A stretch of DNA of 64,000 bases from Phocaeicola plebeius (GTDB lineage: Bacteria > Bacteroidota > Bacteroidia > Bacteroidales > Bacteroidaceae): NCBI RefSeq assembly GCF_003437535.1, contig NZ_QSQT01000009.1:1-64000 (forward strand). Direction: 5' to 3'. Shown here piece by piece: positions 25,392 to 34,779 of this stretch. Position 1 is the stretch's first letter. Every line of letters begins with the position of its first letter. The notes under the pieces were generated by a model. That model was given only the letters and a program-made list of their open reading frames with translations. It did no database searches and was not told the origin of the DNA. The translations under genes were made by a program, and so were the position numbers.

Positions 25392-25469
25392 ACACGTTCG
25401 TGTTAAGACCTCGACACGTACGTGTCGACCTCTCCGCACGAACGTGTCATGACCTCGTCACGTACGTGT
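25392..25469. repeat. four-unit palindrome array, 22-bp period
   Basis: Four 12-bp palindromes of the type ACACGTACGTGT start at 25392, 25414, 25436 and 25458, exactly 22 bp apart, joined by spacers based on GACCTC. Units 1 and 3 have TTCG or GAAC centres, units 2 and 4 have TACG centres. It lies outside the island, between attR and the rel gene. Function unknown; compare 49-109 and 46975-47049. Confidence 0.8.
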
Positions 25470-25641
25470 CGAGGTAAATCTGGTTTTGTCTTCGGGAAAT
25501 AACGGACGGATATTTCATGAAAAAGTTCAGGATTTCTTTACAAACAAAAGAGGCCGGTATCTCAGCGGAGAAACCAGCCCTGAATTTGAGTAAGATTTTT
25601 TATCGGATTGATTATAAAGAAAATGCGACAGCAGCAAGTTT

Positions 25642-27921
25642 TTAATCGGTAATGGTGTCATCGAAGTTTTCTATTCGGGTGACTTTCTTGATGTGGTCTA
25701 ATTTCTTAAGATTCTCGCAGATGGTATTTACATCATCTACATCGTGTACAAACAATTGAATTCGGCCTTCAAAAATGCCATCATTGGACTCGATATTCAA
25801 TTTGTGAATATTTACGTTCAACTGTTGGGATATAATTCCTGTTACTTGGTTAAGCACTCCAATTCCATCGATTCCTTTCATGTATACATTTACCGGGAAG
25901 TTAAGTGCTTTACCTGTTTCCCATTGTACGGCCAATAATCTGTTGCCAAAGCTGGTTTTCAGTTGCGTAGCTATCGGGCATTGGCGCTTATGGATAATAA
26001 TTCGATTGTTGTCGTCAATATATCCTAAGACATCATCTCCGGGAATTGGTTTACAGCAGTCTGCAATGATGTAGTGCTTCTGAATTTCTTCAGGCGTAAG
26101 CTTGACAATTTTCTTCTTGTCAATGTTCAAAGCAGGTTTTTCTTTGGAAGATGCATTATCCTGAGATTTGGGTTTGCTTCCTCCTCCAAATGCAAATGCA
26201 ATGTATTTTTTCCAGTTTGTGGGAGTGGATTTTTCTTTTAACTCATTCTTTTCCAAATCTCCTAAGGTGAAAACTTTTTGCCCGATCTGGTACATCAAGT
26301 CTTCAGGAGTTTTTAGTTTATGAAGGGTACAAAGCTTCTGGATGTTCGTTTCAGTAGCTTCAATGCCTTCTTTCTTAAGGAATTCATGCAGCATGTCTTC
26401 TCCGGCCTGCTGGACTTCCTTTCGTTCTCTTTTGAGGATGGATAATATTTTAGCCTTGGCTTTTGCTGTCGTGGCAAAATTAATCCATGAAGGTTGTACT
26501 TTCTGTGATTTTGAAGTCAGAATTTCTACCTGATCTCCACTTTGCAGTTTATGGCTCAGTGGTACCAGTTTATGGTTTACTTTAGCTCCAATACAATGGC
26601 TTCCTAAGAATGTATGAATGGAGAAGGCAAAATCGAGTGCGGTTGCATTCTGAGGCATTGTTTTAATTTCACCCTTAGGAGTAAATACAAATATCTCAGA
26701 TGCGAAAAGATTAAGCTTGATTGTATCCAGAAAGTCAAGGGCATCGGGCTGCGGATCATCCAAAATTTCTTTGATGGTTTTCAGCCATTTGCTAAGCTCT
26801 CCTTCGTCTTCACTTCCTCCTCCTTCTTTGTATTTCCAGTGTGCAGCAAAACCTTGTTCTGCTACATCATTCATTCGCTCACTTCTGATCTGAACTTCAA
26901 TCCACTGTCCTTTGTTGCTCATCAATGTCACATGAAGAGCCTGATATCCATTGGCTTTTGGATGGCTGACCCAATCGCGCAAACGGTCAGGATGAGGCTT
27001 ATATATCCGGGAAATAGCTACATAAATGTTGAAGCAGTCATTCAGTTCTTCCTCTTCATTCTTAGGAGTGAAAATGATACGTACGGCAAGTATGTCATAG
27101 ATTTCTTCAAACGTAATGTGTTTGTTTTGCATCTTGTTCCAGATGGAGTAGGGAGACTTGATACGTGCCAGAATACGATAAGGAAGCCCCATTTTATCTA
27201 ATTGTTCGCGAATGGGAGCTGTAAATTCTTCAAATAGGTTGGTTCTTTCAGCTTGAGTAGCCTTTAGCTTTTCTTCGATTTGCTGGTAAGCTTCTGGGTG
27301 TTCGTATTTAAAACTTAAATCTTCCAATTCTGTTTTGATACGATTCAGACCCAGTCGGTTGGCGAGAGGAGCGTAGATATAGAGTGTTTCCCCGGCAATT
27401 TTATATTGTTTGCTTGGGAGCATGGAGCCTAAGGTACGCATATTATGCAACCGGTCGGCAATTTTTATAAGAATGACACGGATATCATCATTCATTGTGA
27501 GAAGCAGCTTCTTAAAGTTCTCAGCTTGTGCAGAAGCTCTGTCTCCGAAGATTCCTCCTGAAATTTTGGTTAATCCATCTACAATTTGAGCAATCTTAGG
27601 TCCAAACAAGTTTTCGATATCCTCTACGGTATAGTCAGTATCTTCTACTACATCGTGGAGTAGAGCAGAACAAATAGAGGTAGATCCTAAGCCGATTTCT
27701 ACGCAGGCGATGCGTGCTACAGCGATAGGATGTAGAATATAAGGCTCGCCCGAACGTCGGCGCACTCCTTTGTGTGCCTGTCGGGCGAAATTAAATGCTT
27801 TTGTAATTATCTCGACTTTTTTCCGATGTTTACTTTTCAGGTATTGGTCCAATAGCTCCTGAAATGCTTCATCAATCATTTTTTCATCTGTCTGTTCCTG
27901 CGTAAGTTTCTCCTCGGTCAT
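25642..27921 (-). CDS. RelA/SpoT-type (p)ppGpp synthetase/hydrolase
   Basis: Makes and degrades the stringent-response alarmone. The HD hydrolase domain is intact (LLHDVVEDTDY near residues 88-98), as is the synthetase domain with SHPKANGYQALHVTL near 320-334. TGS (about 400-460) and C-terminal ACT domains follow. The start at 27921 (MTEEKL) is chosen over 27978 because it is preceded by a GGGAGAG ribosome binding site, and the -7 element lies between the two. The 759-residue length is full size. A minus-strand TATTTTTG promoter element is at 27953-27960. It is probably the bifunctional SpoT-like member. Confidence 0.94.
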   Translation of the reverse strand: MTEEKLTQEQTDEKMIDEAFQELLDQYLKSKHRKKVEIITKAFNFARQAHKGVRRRSGEPYILHPIAVARIACVEIGLGSTSICSALLHDVVEDTDYTVEDIENLFGPKIAQIVDGLTKISGGIFGDRASAQAENFKKLLLTMNDDIRVILIKIADRLHNMRTLGSMLPSKQYKIAGETLYIYAPLANRLGLNRIKTELEDLSFKYEHPEAYQQIEEKLKATQAERTNLFEEFTAPIREQLDKMGLPYRILARIKSPYSIWNKMQNKHITFEEIYDILAVRIIFTPKNEEEELNDCFNIYVAISRIYKPHPDRLRDWVSHPKANGYQALHVTLMSNKGQWIEVQIRSERMNDVAEQGFAAHWKYKEGGGSEDEGELSKWLKTIKEILDDPQPDALDFLDTIKLNLFASEIFVFTPKGEIKTMPQNATALDFAFSIHTFLGSHCIGAKVNHKLVPLSHKLQSGDQVEILTSKSQKVQPSWINFATTAKAKAKILSILKRERKEVQQAGEDMLHEFLKKEGIEATETNIQKLCTLHKLKTPEDLMYQIGQKVFTLGDLEKNELKEKSTPTNWKKYIAFAFGGGSKPKSQDNASSKEKPALNIDKKKIVKLTPEEIQKHYIIADCCKPIPGDDVLGYIDDNNRIIIHKRQCPIATQLKTSFGNRLLAVQWETGKALNFPVNVYMKGIDGIGVLNQVTGIISQQLNVNIHKLNIESNDGIFEGRIQLFVHDVDDVNTICENLKKLDHIKKVTRIENFDDTITD

Positions 27922-27999
27922 AATTCTCTCCCTTTTCTTTGAATCAATAATGCAAAAATAGAGAAAAATACGAATCAAACAAGCAAATGAGGGGTTTTC

Positions 28000-29265
28000 T
28001 TACCGGATGCGTAGAGATTTGCCAGCCCGGATACTGCTTCCCTTGATTCCGTTCAGTCTCCGTAATTGGCTTACGCTAACTCCGTACTTAGCGGCAATGC
28101 CTCCTAATGTCTCTCCGTTACGGATGCGGTGGTATACAGCTTTTCCGCTATTTTTCCCTTTAGTAGTGGTATTGCTGACAGTTACGGTGCTGCGACGGGT
28201 TTGAAAAACTTCTGGTTTATAATTATAGATACTATCCTCGTGGTCAATGAAGTAACTCATTATTTGAGTAGGCAATCGTAGTGCGTATGGCTTTTCGTTT
28301 CCAGGGATAATATCTTTTTTAAATTCTGGATTAAGTGCGCGGAGCTGGTCTATGTCTACCTTGCATACTTCTGCCACCTGATTTAGGTTCAGTGAACGGT
28401 TGATGTGAACAGTATCGGTACTTTCTGGCATGTTCATTTCCATAGGGCTGATATAATGTTCACAGTAATAAGTCATGATGTAATTGGCAGCTACGAAAGC
28501 AGGTACGTAACCTCGGGTTTCTTTCGGTAAGAAGTTGTAGATTTTCCAGAAATCCTTTTCGCCTCCAGCCCGGCGGATAGCCTTGTTGATAGTACCAGGT
28601 CCACAGTTATAGGCTGCCAGAACGAGATTCCAGTCCTGATATATATCATATAAATCTTTCAGGTAACGTGCTGCAGCACGAGTAGATTTGACCGGATCTC
28701 TGCGTTCGTCCACAAGTGAGTTGACCTTAAGCCCATATACTTGTCCCGTGCGAAGCATGAACTGCCATAACCCTACTGCGCCCTGTGACGAAGTGGCTGT
28801 CGGGTTTAATGCCGATTCAATGACGGGAAGGTATTTTAATTCTAACGGAAGATCGTATAAATCCAGTGCCTCTTCAAAAATAGGCATATATAGATTATTG
28901 GCGCTTAGCATAAATGATACCTTTTGACGGAGACGGGTAGAGTACATGTCTATAAACTTCCGTATGATGTCGTTATAAGGCATTTCTATAATAGCAGGAA
29001 TACGCTGCAAGCGGTCCATGTAAATAGAATCGCTGACTTCCGGATTTTGAGTAGTCATCGTACAGTTTTCTGCAGGATTGATGTAATGCTTGGAAATCCA
29101 GTCCAAGTACAGACTATCTGTAGTGGTAATCATTCCTTCCGGTAAATCTATTACATCTTCCTGCCCATTGGTTTGTATGGTAATCGTTTTTTCTGTCTGT
29201 TGGGCAAAAAGAGAAGAAGCGTTACAGATTGCAGCAGTAAGTAAACTAAAAATTATTCTTTTCAT
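28000..29265 (-). CDS. lytic transglycosylase with LysM domain (MltD-like)
   Basis: Cleaves the glycan strands of peptidoglycan in the periplasm. Signal peptide at residues 1-21 (ending near LFAQ). The SLT domain spans about 105-260 with catalytic Glu in VIESALNPTATSSQGAVGLW near 150-166 and the AAYNCGPG motif near 218. A C-terminal LysM repeat covers about 377-421. Length 421 residues. It lies three bases after the DUF5683 gene in a leftward run with parA-parB. Confidence 0.92.
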   Translation of the reverse strand: MKRIIFSLLTAAICNASSLFAQQTEKTITIQTNGQEDVIDLPEGMITTTDSLYLDWISKHYINPAENCTMTTQNPEVSDSIYMDRLQRIPAIIEMPYNDIIRKFIDMYSTRLRQKVSFMLSANNLYMPIFEEALDLYDLPLELKYLPVIESALNPTATSSQGAVGLWQFMLRTGQVYGLKVNSLVDERRDPVKSTRAAARYLKDLYDIYQDWNLVLAAYNCGPGTINKAIRRAGGEKDFWKIYNFLPKETRGYVPAFVAANYIMTYYCEHYISPMEMNMPESTDTVHINRSLNLNQVAEVCKVDIDQLRALNPEFKKDIIPGNEKPYALRLPTQIMSYFIDHEDSIYNYKPEVFQTRRSTVTVSNTTTKGKNSGKAVYHRIRNGETLGGIAAKYGVSVSQLRRLNGIKGSSIRAGKSLRIR

Positions 29266-29268
29266 CTT

Positions 29269-30051
29269 TTAAAATTTAATACAGCATTGCAAACCAACTC
29301 CTTGCGGACGGTTGCGGAATGCATCGTTGAACACGGTAGGCTCCCATTTCATGCTGAGGTCTTTGCTGATATCAAAATCAGACAGCTCAGCATCTACATA
29401 GGCATCAATCACTGATAGCAGATATACACCAATGAATGCAAATATACTTAAATCGCGTTGACGTCGATAAAGGTCTTTTCGTTTTCGGAAGATTTCCTGC
29501 CAATACTCCAAACGGTCATTGACATTTGTTCCGGGAGGAAGGAAATCCATATAGCTGTTGTTATTGGGATTATCGCTCATAATGTCTTGGTAGGCTTGAG
29601 AATAATCCTTATACATCTGTCCGTTCCATGTCAAGGCGTATGCACATCCTACGAAACCTCCATAAATGATAGGTAGTTTCCAGTACTTCCGGTTGTAAAT
29701 CTGTCCGGCTCCAGGGATAACGAGTCCTAACCATACTGTACGGTTAGAATTGGGTATCCAGCGTTTTTTCTCCTGAGTGGGAGGCAGAGTATTTTGAATG
29801 GAGTCGTTTTGTCTTGCCAAGGCTGCAGTATCTAAGGGGGCTTCCAGTGCCTCTAATGCGAGTTTTCGCTGCAGGTTGGTTGTATCAGCCAAAGCCAGGC
29901 TGTCTGCCCGATTCTGTGAGCGGATAGAATCAGTTGTCAGTATGCCCTCCCTGCGTTTTTGGGCTCGCTGTGCATTTACCTCCATATTCCCCCAGGGGAT
30001 ACAGAATAGCAGGATAAGCGACAGAATATATGTAAAAGTATGTGCTCTCAA
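29269..30051 (-). CDS. DUF5683 envelope protein
   Basis: A 260-residue protein with a signal peptide (about residues 1-28, ending at NAQ), a low-complexity linker, and a conserved part from about 95 with GLVIPGAGQIYNRKYWKLP, hydrophobic stretches and YRRQRDLSIFAFIGVYLLSV. This matches the DUF5683 family, of unknown function, common in Bacteroidetes and linked to parB. The start appears to be TTG at 30051, because the next ATG would remove the signal peptide; it lies 11 bases after the parB stop. Confidence 0.8.
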   Translation of the reverse strand: MRAHTFTYILSLILLFCIPWGNMEVNAQRAQKRREGILTTDSIRSQNRADSLALADTTNLQRKLALEALEAPLDTAALARQNDSIQNTLPPTQEKKRWIPNSNRTVWLGLVIPGAGQIYNRKYWKLPIIYGGFVGCAYALTWNGQMYKDYSQAYQDIMSDNPNNNSYMDFLPPGTNVNDRLEYWQEIFRKRKDLYRRQRDLSIFAFIGVYLLSVIDAYVDAELSDFDISKDLSMKWEPTVFNDAFRNRPQGVGLQCCIKF

Positions 30052-30062
30052 ATTATTTTTGT

Positions 30063-30959
30063 TTATTCCGTTTTTTTCAAAGAATCCAGAATCTCCATAA
30101 TTCTTTCCAGATCTGCATCGCTGTTGAAAGGAATGCTGATCTTTCCTTTTCCTTTATTGGTACAGGAAAGTTGTACTTTCGTTCCAAAGAAATTGCACAG
30201 ATGATTTTGAAGCATAGAGTATTCTTCAGATAATTGTGTGCCTTTGGCAGAGATTGTTTTTCCTCCGCTTTTTATGCTTTCACCGTTAGCCAGTGCTTTT
30301 ACAATTTCTTCCACTTTACGCACGGAGTACCCTTGAGCGACTGTCTCATTAAAGATACGTATCTGATTTTTAGGATCTTCCAGAGTTAATAACGCACGTG
30401 CATGTCCCATATCTATTTCCTTGTTCTTCAAGGCTACTTGGATGGGGGCTGGCAATTTTAGCAGACGTAAATAGTTTGCTATGGTTGTTCGTTTTTTGCC
30501 AATGCGTTCGCTCAGGCGTTCTTGTGTCAGTTCATATTGTTCAATTAAATGCTGGTAGGCCAGTGCGATTTCCAGAGAATTCAGGTCTTCGCGTTGAATG
30601 TTTTCAATCAAGGCCATTTCCATCACATTCTCGTCGTCTGCAGTACGAATGTATGCTGGAATTGTTTTTAGACCAGCAAGTATGGATGCCCTATATCGTC
30701 TTTCACCTGCAATAATTTGATAAGAATCTTCGTTTAGTTTACGTAAGGTGATAGGCTGGATGATACCTATTTCTGCAATGGAATCAGCCAGTTCTTGTAA
30801 GGCGATAGGATCAAATTCACGACGAGGCTGGTTGGGGTTTACAGATATTTTGTCCAGTTCTATTTCGTTGATGGATGATGATCCGGAAGTTTTTACTTCT
30901 TCGTTGGATATCAGAGCATCAAGTCCTCGTCCTAATGCAAATTTTTTTTGTACTGCCAT
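30063..30959 (-). CDS. parB: chromosome partitioning protein ParB
   Basis: Binds parS sites near the origin and, with ParA, segregates the chromosome. The CTP-binding box GERRYRAS is near residues 86-93, preceded by PNQPRREFDP near 37-46, and an HTH (TQERLSERIGKKRTTIANYLRLL) follows near 150. The C-terminal dimerisation segment is short. The 298 residues are typical. It starts four bases after parA. No full parS sequence was seen in this window. Confidence 0.95.
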   Translation of the reverse strand: MAVQKKFALGRGLDALISNEEVKTSGSSSINEIELDKISVNPNQPRREFDPIALQELADSIAEIGIIQPITLRKLNEDSYQIIAGERRYRASILAGLKTIPAYIRTADDENVMEMALIENIQREDLNSLEIALAYQHLIEQYELTQERLSERIGKKRTTIANYLRLLKLPAPIQVALKNKEIDMGHARALLTLEDPKNQIRIFNETVAQGYSVRKVEEIVKALANGESIKSGGKTISAKGTQLSEEYSMLQNHLCNFFGTKVQLSCTNKGKGKISIPFNSDADLERIMEILDSLKKTE

Positions 30960-30963
30960 ATAC

Positions 30964-31731
30964 TTATTTGCTATTTCTTGTTATAATTTCATTGGCTAAA
31001 GCCAAATGGTTTTTAGCTCCGGTTGATTCTGCATCATAAAGAATAGCAGGAATACCGTGGCTGGGTGCTTCACTTAGTTTGACATTACGCTGAATAATGG
31101 TCTTGAAAACCAGTTCCTGGAAGTGTCTTTTCACTTCGTCGTATATCTGGTTGGCCAGACGCAAGCGCGAGTCGAACATTGTCAGCAGGAATCCTTCAAT
31201 TTCTAATGAAGGATTTAGTTTTGTCTTGATAATCTTAATCGTGTTTAAAAGCTTGCTGATACCTTCCAGCGCAAAATACTCACATTGTACTGGAATAATT
31301 ACAGAGTCGGCAGCTGTTAAGGCATTGATGGTAATTAAACCCAACGATGGAGAACAGTCTATCAAAATGTAATCGTATTCGCTTTTCATCGGCTCTAACG
31401 CGCGTCGCATGATTTTCTCACGGTTCTCCAAATTCAGCATTTCGATTTCAGCACCCACCAGGTCAATGTGAGAAGGTATGATGTCTAATCCGTCAATATC
31501 GGTTGTATAAATCGCTTCCCGTATGTCAGCCTGATTGATCAGACATTCATAGATTGAACAGTCAATGTCTTTCAAATCTACACCAAGGCCGGATGAGGCA
31601 TTTGCCTGAGGGTCAGCGTCAATCACTAGTACTTTCTTCTCGAGAGTAGCTAAAGATGCAGCCAAATTTATAGTGGTAGTAGTTTTGCCTACACCTCCTT
31701 TTTGGTTGGCTAAAGCAATAATTTTTCCCAT
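30964..31731 (-). CDS. parA: chromosome partitioning ATPase ParA
   Basis: Deviant Walker ATPase that moves ParB-parS complexes. The motif KGGVGKTTT is near residues 11-19, VIDADPQANASSG near 38-50 and a second ATP-site segment LIDCSPSLG near 122. The 255 residues are full length. It heads the leftward parA-parB-DUF5683-mltD run. A minus-strand TATCTTTG (31851-31858) is the likely -7 element. Confidence 0.96.
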   Translation of the reverse strand: MGKIIALANQKGGVGKTTTTINLAASLATLEKKVLVIDADPQANASSGLGVDLKDIDCSIYECLINQADIREAIYTTDIDGLDIIPSHIDLVGAEIEMLNLENREKIMRRALEPMKSEYDYILIDCSPSLGLITINALTAADSVIIPVQCEYFALEGISKLLNTIKIIKTKLNPSLEIEGFLLTMFDSRLRLANQIYDEVKRHFQELVFKTIIQRNVKLSEAPSHGIPAILYDAESTGAKNHLALANEIITRNSK

Positions 31732-31850
31732 ATTAATCAGTTTATTCTGATTGCGAAGTAACTAATAAATGACGATAGTTTCAATTAAAATTCCATGACT
31801 TTTGGGAAAGTGTTGAAAACTCACCTCATCTGTTAATAACTTCACGCGGG

Positions 31851-31858
31851 CAAAGATA
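31851..31858 (-). promoter_or_regulatory. putative parA promoter -7 element
   Basis: Minus-strand TATCTTTG, a full match to TAnnTTTG, 120 bases before the parA ATG. The leader is long, and no clear -33 element is seen. Confidence 0.4.
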
Positions 31859-31886
31859 TATATTTTTAGCTAATTGCATGATGTGG

Positions 31887-31917
31887 TTTGGTAAGATTAA
31901 GATTTGTTGTAACTTTA
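31887..31917 (+). promoter_or_regulatory. surE-lpxB promoter
   Basis: TTTG at 31887-31890 and TAACTTTA at 31910-31917, 19 bases apart. The last base of the -7 box differs from consensus. Confidence 0.6.
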
Positions 31918-31945
31918 CACTCATAAAAGTTTGGATAATAAAGAT

Positions 31946-32719
31946 ATGATGAAAGAGAAACCATTTCTGTTGTTGTCGAATGATGATGGATTTGCCGCAA
32001 AAGGCATTCAGGAACTGATAAAAGTATTAAGGCCAATGGCCGATTTGATGGTAGTAGCACCTTCTGGCCCACGTTCAGGAGCTTCCGGTTCCATTACTTC
32101 AGAGCATCCGCTTCGTTGTAAAAAGATAGAGTCTGCACCGGGATTTTCATTGTACAGTTGTACGGGTACTCCTGTGGACTGTGTGAAACTGGCTTTGCAC
32201 GACTTGGTACCCCGTACACCTGATATGGTGATCGGAGGAATTAATCATGGAGATAACTCTTCTGTCAATGTGCACTATTCAGGTACAATGGGAGTTGTTA
32301 TAGAGGGATGTCTGAAAAAAATACCTTCAGTCGGTTTTTCTCTTTGTAATCATGCGGAAGATGCAGATTTTACGCCCACTTTCCCTTATATACAACGTAT
32401 CGTAGAAGAGGTCTTGCAGCATGGATTACCTGTAGGAACCTGTTTGAATGTAAATTTTCCTGATGTAAAGGATTTGAAAGGAGTGCGTATTTGTCGGCAA
32501 ACAGACGGAGTCTGGACAAATGAGTTTGTAAAGTCTGTTCATCCAAGAGGTGGAAATTATTATTGGCTTACAGGTTCTTACCGGAACGATGAACCCGAGG
32601 CACAAGATACCGACCATTGGGCATTAGATCATGGATACGTAGCCATTACTCCTACTCAGATAGATGTAACGGCTTATACTTTGATGGAACAATTGAATCA
32701 CTGGAACTGGCAGCTATGA
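31946..32719 (+). CDS. surE: 5'-nucleotidase SurE
   Basis: Metal-dependent phosphatase on nucleoside monophosphates. The SurE signature LLSNDDGFAAKGI near residues 7-19 contains the metal-binding Asp pair; SGPRSGASGSIT, the TGTPVDCVKLAL segment and GINHGDN follow as in the family. The ATG at 31946 (or 31949) is preferred to an upstream TTG at 31931. The 257 residues are normal. The stop overlaps the lpxB start (ATGA). Confidence 0.94.
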   Translation: MMKEKPFLLLSNDDGFAAKGIQELIKVLRPMADLMVVAPSGPRSGASGSITSEHPLRCKKIESAPGFSLYSCTGTPVDCVKLALHDLVPRTPDMVIGGINHGDNSSVNVHYSGTMGVVIEGCLKKIPSVGFSLCNHAEDADFTPTFPYIQRIVEEVLQHGLPVGTCLNVNFPDVKDLKGVRICRQTDGVWTNEFVKSVHPRGGNYYWLTGSYRNDEPEAQDTDHWALDHGYVAITPTQIDVTAYTLMEQLNHWNWQL

Positions 32720-33867
32720 AATATTATTTAATTGTAGGTGAAGCCTCGGGTGATTTGCATGCATCTAATTTAATGAAGGCACTGCAAGCAAAAGATTCTA
32801 AAGCTGAGTTTCGTTTTTTCGGAGGCGATTTGATGGCGACTGCAGGAGGTTCACTGGTCAAGCATTATAAGGATATGGCATACATGGGATTTATCCCGGT
32901 GTTGCTTCATTTGCGGACAATCTTTCGTAATATGGATTTGTGCAAGAAAGATATTGTTCAGTGGAATCCTGATGTCTTGATTTTGGTGGATTATCCGGGG
33001 TTTAACCTGAAAATAGCTGAATATATAAAAGCGCATACGAATATTCCTATTTTTTATTATATCTCTCCTAAAATCTGGGCTTGGAAGGAGTACCGCATCA
33101 AGAATATAAAACGAGATGTGGATGAGCTGTTTTCTATACTACCTTTTGAAGTGGATTTTTTCAAGAAGTATAATTATCCCATTCATTATGTCGGAAATCC
33201 ATGTGTGGATGCTGTACATTGTTTTAAGCAGGGATATGCCGAGAGTTTTGAGGAATTTACTCTTCGTAACGGGTTGGATAAAAAGCCAATTATTGCGTTG
33301 TTGGCTGGTAGTCGTAAGCAGGAAATTAAGGATAATTTGCAGCGGATGATACAAGCATCCCGCAACTATACAGAATATCAGTTTGTTATTGCGGGAGCTC
33401 CTGGAATATCTCCTGAATTTTATCAGGCTTATATGGGGGATGATACCAAAATTATATTTGGTCGGACATATAGCTTGCTGAGTCATGCTACAGCTGCTTT
33501 GGTTACCAGTGGTACGGCTACACTCGAAACCGCCTTGTTCCGGGTGCCTCAGGTAGTGTGTTATTATACTGCTGCTGGAAAGCTGGTTTCATTCTTACGC
33601 CGGCATATTTTAAAAGTAAAATATATTTCTTTGGTCAACCTGATTGCAGGTCGTGAAGTGGTGGCTGAACTGGTTGCTGATGGTATGACCGCAGAAAATG
33701 TGAAACAACAACTAGAAGCAATTCTACCCGGGCAAATGACTCGTGAACAAATGTTGCAGAATTATGATGCGCTGATTAAAATTCTTGGACAGGAAGGAGC
33801 TTCTGAACGGGCAGCCGGAAAAATCGTTGAACTTTTATCTCAAAAATACAACAGGTCCTTACAGTAA
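32716..33867 (+). CDS. lpxB: lipid-A-disaccharide synthase
   Basis: Joins UDP-2,3-diacylglucosamine and lipid X in lipid A synthesis at the inner membrane. The N-terminus MKYYLIVGEASGDLHASNL is diagnostic; PGFNLKIA, YYISPKIWAWKEYRI near 112-126, LLAGSRKQEI and TSGTATLETAL further match LpxB. The start is fixed by overlap with the surE stop; an open frame to 32617 runs through surE and is not used. 383 residues. The 3' end lies within a terminator hairpin. Confidence 0.95.
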   Translation: MKYYLIVGEASGDLHASNLMKALQAKDSKAEFRFFGGDLMATAGGSLVKHYKDMAYMGFIPVLLHLRTIFRNMDLCKKDIVQWNPDVLILVDYPGFNLKIAEYIKAHTNIPIFYYISPKIWAWKEYRIKNIKRDVDELFSILPFEVDFFKKYNYPIHYVGNPCVDAVHCFKQGYAESFEEFTLRNGLDKKPIIALLAGSRKQEIKDNLQRMIQASRNYTEYQFVIAGAPGISPEFYQAYMGDDTKIIFGRTYSLLSHATAALVTSGTATLETALFRVPQVVCYYTAAGKLVSFLRRHILKVKYISLVNLIAGREVVAELVADGMTAENVKQQLEAILPGQMTREQMLQNYDALIKILGQEGASERAAGKIVELLSQKYNRSLQ

Positions 33868-33883
33868 GACTGAAGGACCTGTT
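33850..33883. terminator. terminator overlapping lpxB stop
   Basis: AACAGGTCCTT (33850-33860) pairs with AAGGACCTGTT (33873-33883). The lpxB stop codon is in the loop. It lies between convergent lpxB and cdsA and may serve both. Confidence 0.7.
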
Positions 33884-33901
33884 ATAAATTTTCTGCTTAT
33901 A

Positions 33902-34759
33902 TTATTCAATAAAAGAAATGATATACAGATAAACAACCGCTGCCGGAACCGCCATCAGAGTGCTGTCAAAGCGATCTAACATGCCTCCATGACCAGGTAA
34001 TATATTGCCTGAGTCTTTTATTCCAATAGTGCGTTTAAGCAGCGATTCTGTCAAATCGCCTAATGTACCGAATATTACAACGGTCAGGGCTAGTCCTATC
34101 CAGATACTAATCGGCATGAATGGGAAGTAATGTGCCATCACAATGGCAGCTATAATGCTGAAAACTCCGCCGCCAATGGAACCTTCCCATGATTTTTTAG
34201 GAGAAATTCGTTCAAACAAGCGATGTTTTCCGAATAGCATACCGGTACAATATGCTCCCGTATCATTAATCCATGTGAAAATAAATATTGACAACGGCAG
34301 TATTGGGTTGTACTGTACCTGGTAATTTGACAATTCTCCTTCATTTCCAATAGAATGATAGGCCAGTACGTTTAACATTGCAAACGAAAGTGCGATGTAG
34401 ATTTGGCTCATCATGGCATAGGCCCAATTGTTCAGTGGATTTTTTTTCTTTAAATATAGCTCGCTGACAAGCAGGTATATGATAAGAAATAAGTAAGGAA
34501 TCAGTATTTCTGTTTGTCCAGGCATGACTCCTAAATAGGCAAAACCAAAGAACAGAAATACGCCGGCCAACATACATATAGGTTTGTTTATCTCTACATC
34601 CGGCTGTTTGCTGATGATAACCCCGAATTCATGAATGGTCAGGGCTGTAATCAGAGCAAACAATAGGGTGAAAGAGATAGGACCTCCAAGAATACAACCA
34701 ATGAGTACTCCTACGAAGATTATTCCCGTAATTGCTCGTTGAATAAAGTTATTTTTCAC
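33902..34759 (-). CDS. cdsA: phosphatidate cytidylyltransferase
   Basis: Makes CDP-diacylglycerol, the precursor of membrane phospholipids. Polytopic, with about seven hydrophobic helices and the CdsA signature near the C-terminus (GDLTESLLKRTIGIKDSG, then LPGHGGMLDRFDS). The start is GTG at 34759. 285 residues. It lies 20 bases after ftsH and ends convergent to lpxB. Confidence 0.94.
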   Translation of the reverse strand: MKNNFIQRAITGIIFVGVLIGCILGGPISFTLLFALITALTIHEFGVIISKQPDVEINKPICMLAGVFLFFGFAYLGVMPGQTEILIPYLFLIIYLLVSELYLKKKNPLNNWAYAMMSQIYIALSFAMLNVLAYHSIGNEGELSNYQVQYNPILPLSIFIFTWINDTGAYCTGMLFGKHRLFERISPKKSWEGSIGGGVFSIIAAIVMAHYFPFMPISIWIGLALTVVIFGTLGDLTESLLKRTIGIKDSGNILPGHGGMLDRFDSTLMAVPAAVVYLYIISFIE

Positions 34760-34779
34760 GTTAGTTGGTTTTTATTCGG

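Noticed and set aside
25162..25452. 96-codon plus-strand frame starting inside attR
   Set aside because: It runs through the attachment site, the displaced terminator and the palindrome array; composition is not protein-like.
25392..25469. CRISPR array
   Set aside because: The period is only 22 bp, the spacers are about 10 bases and nearly the same, and there are no cas genes in the window. The same holds for the arrays at 49 and 46975.
32617..32715. N-terminal extension of lpxB into surE
   Set aside because: The LpxB N-terminus is fixed by the MKYYLIVGEASGD start, which overlaps the surE stop in the usual ATGA form.
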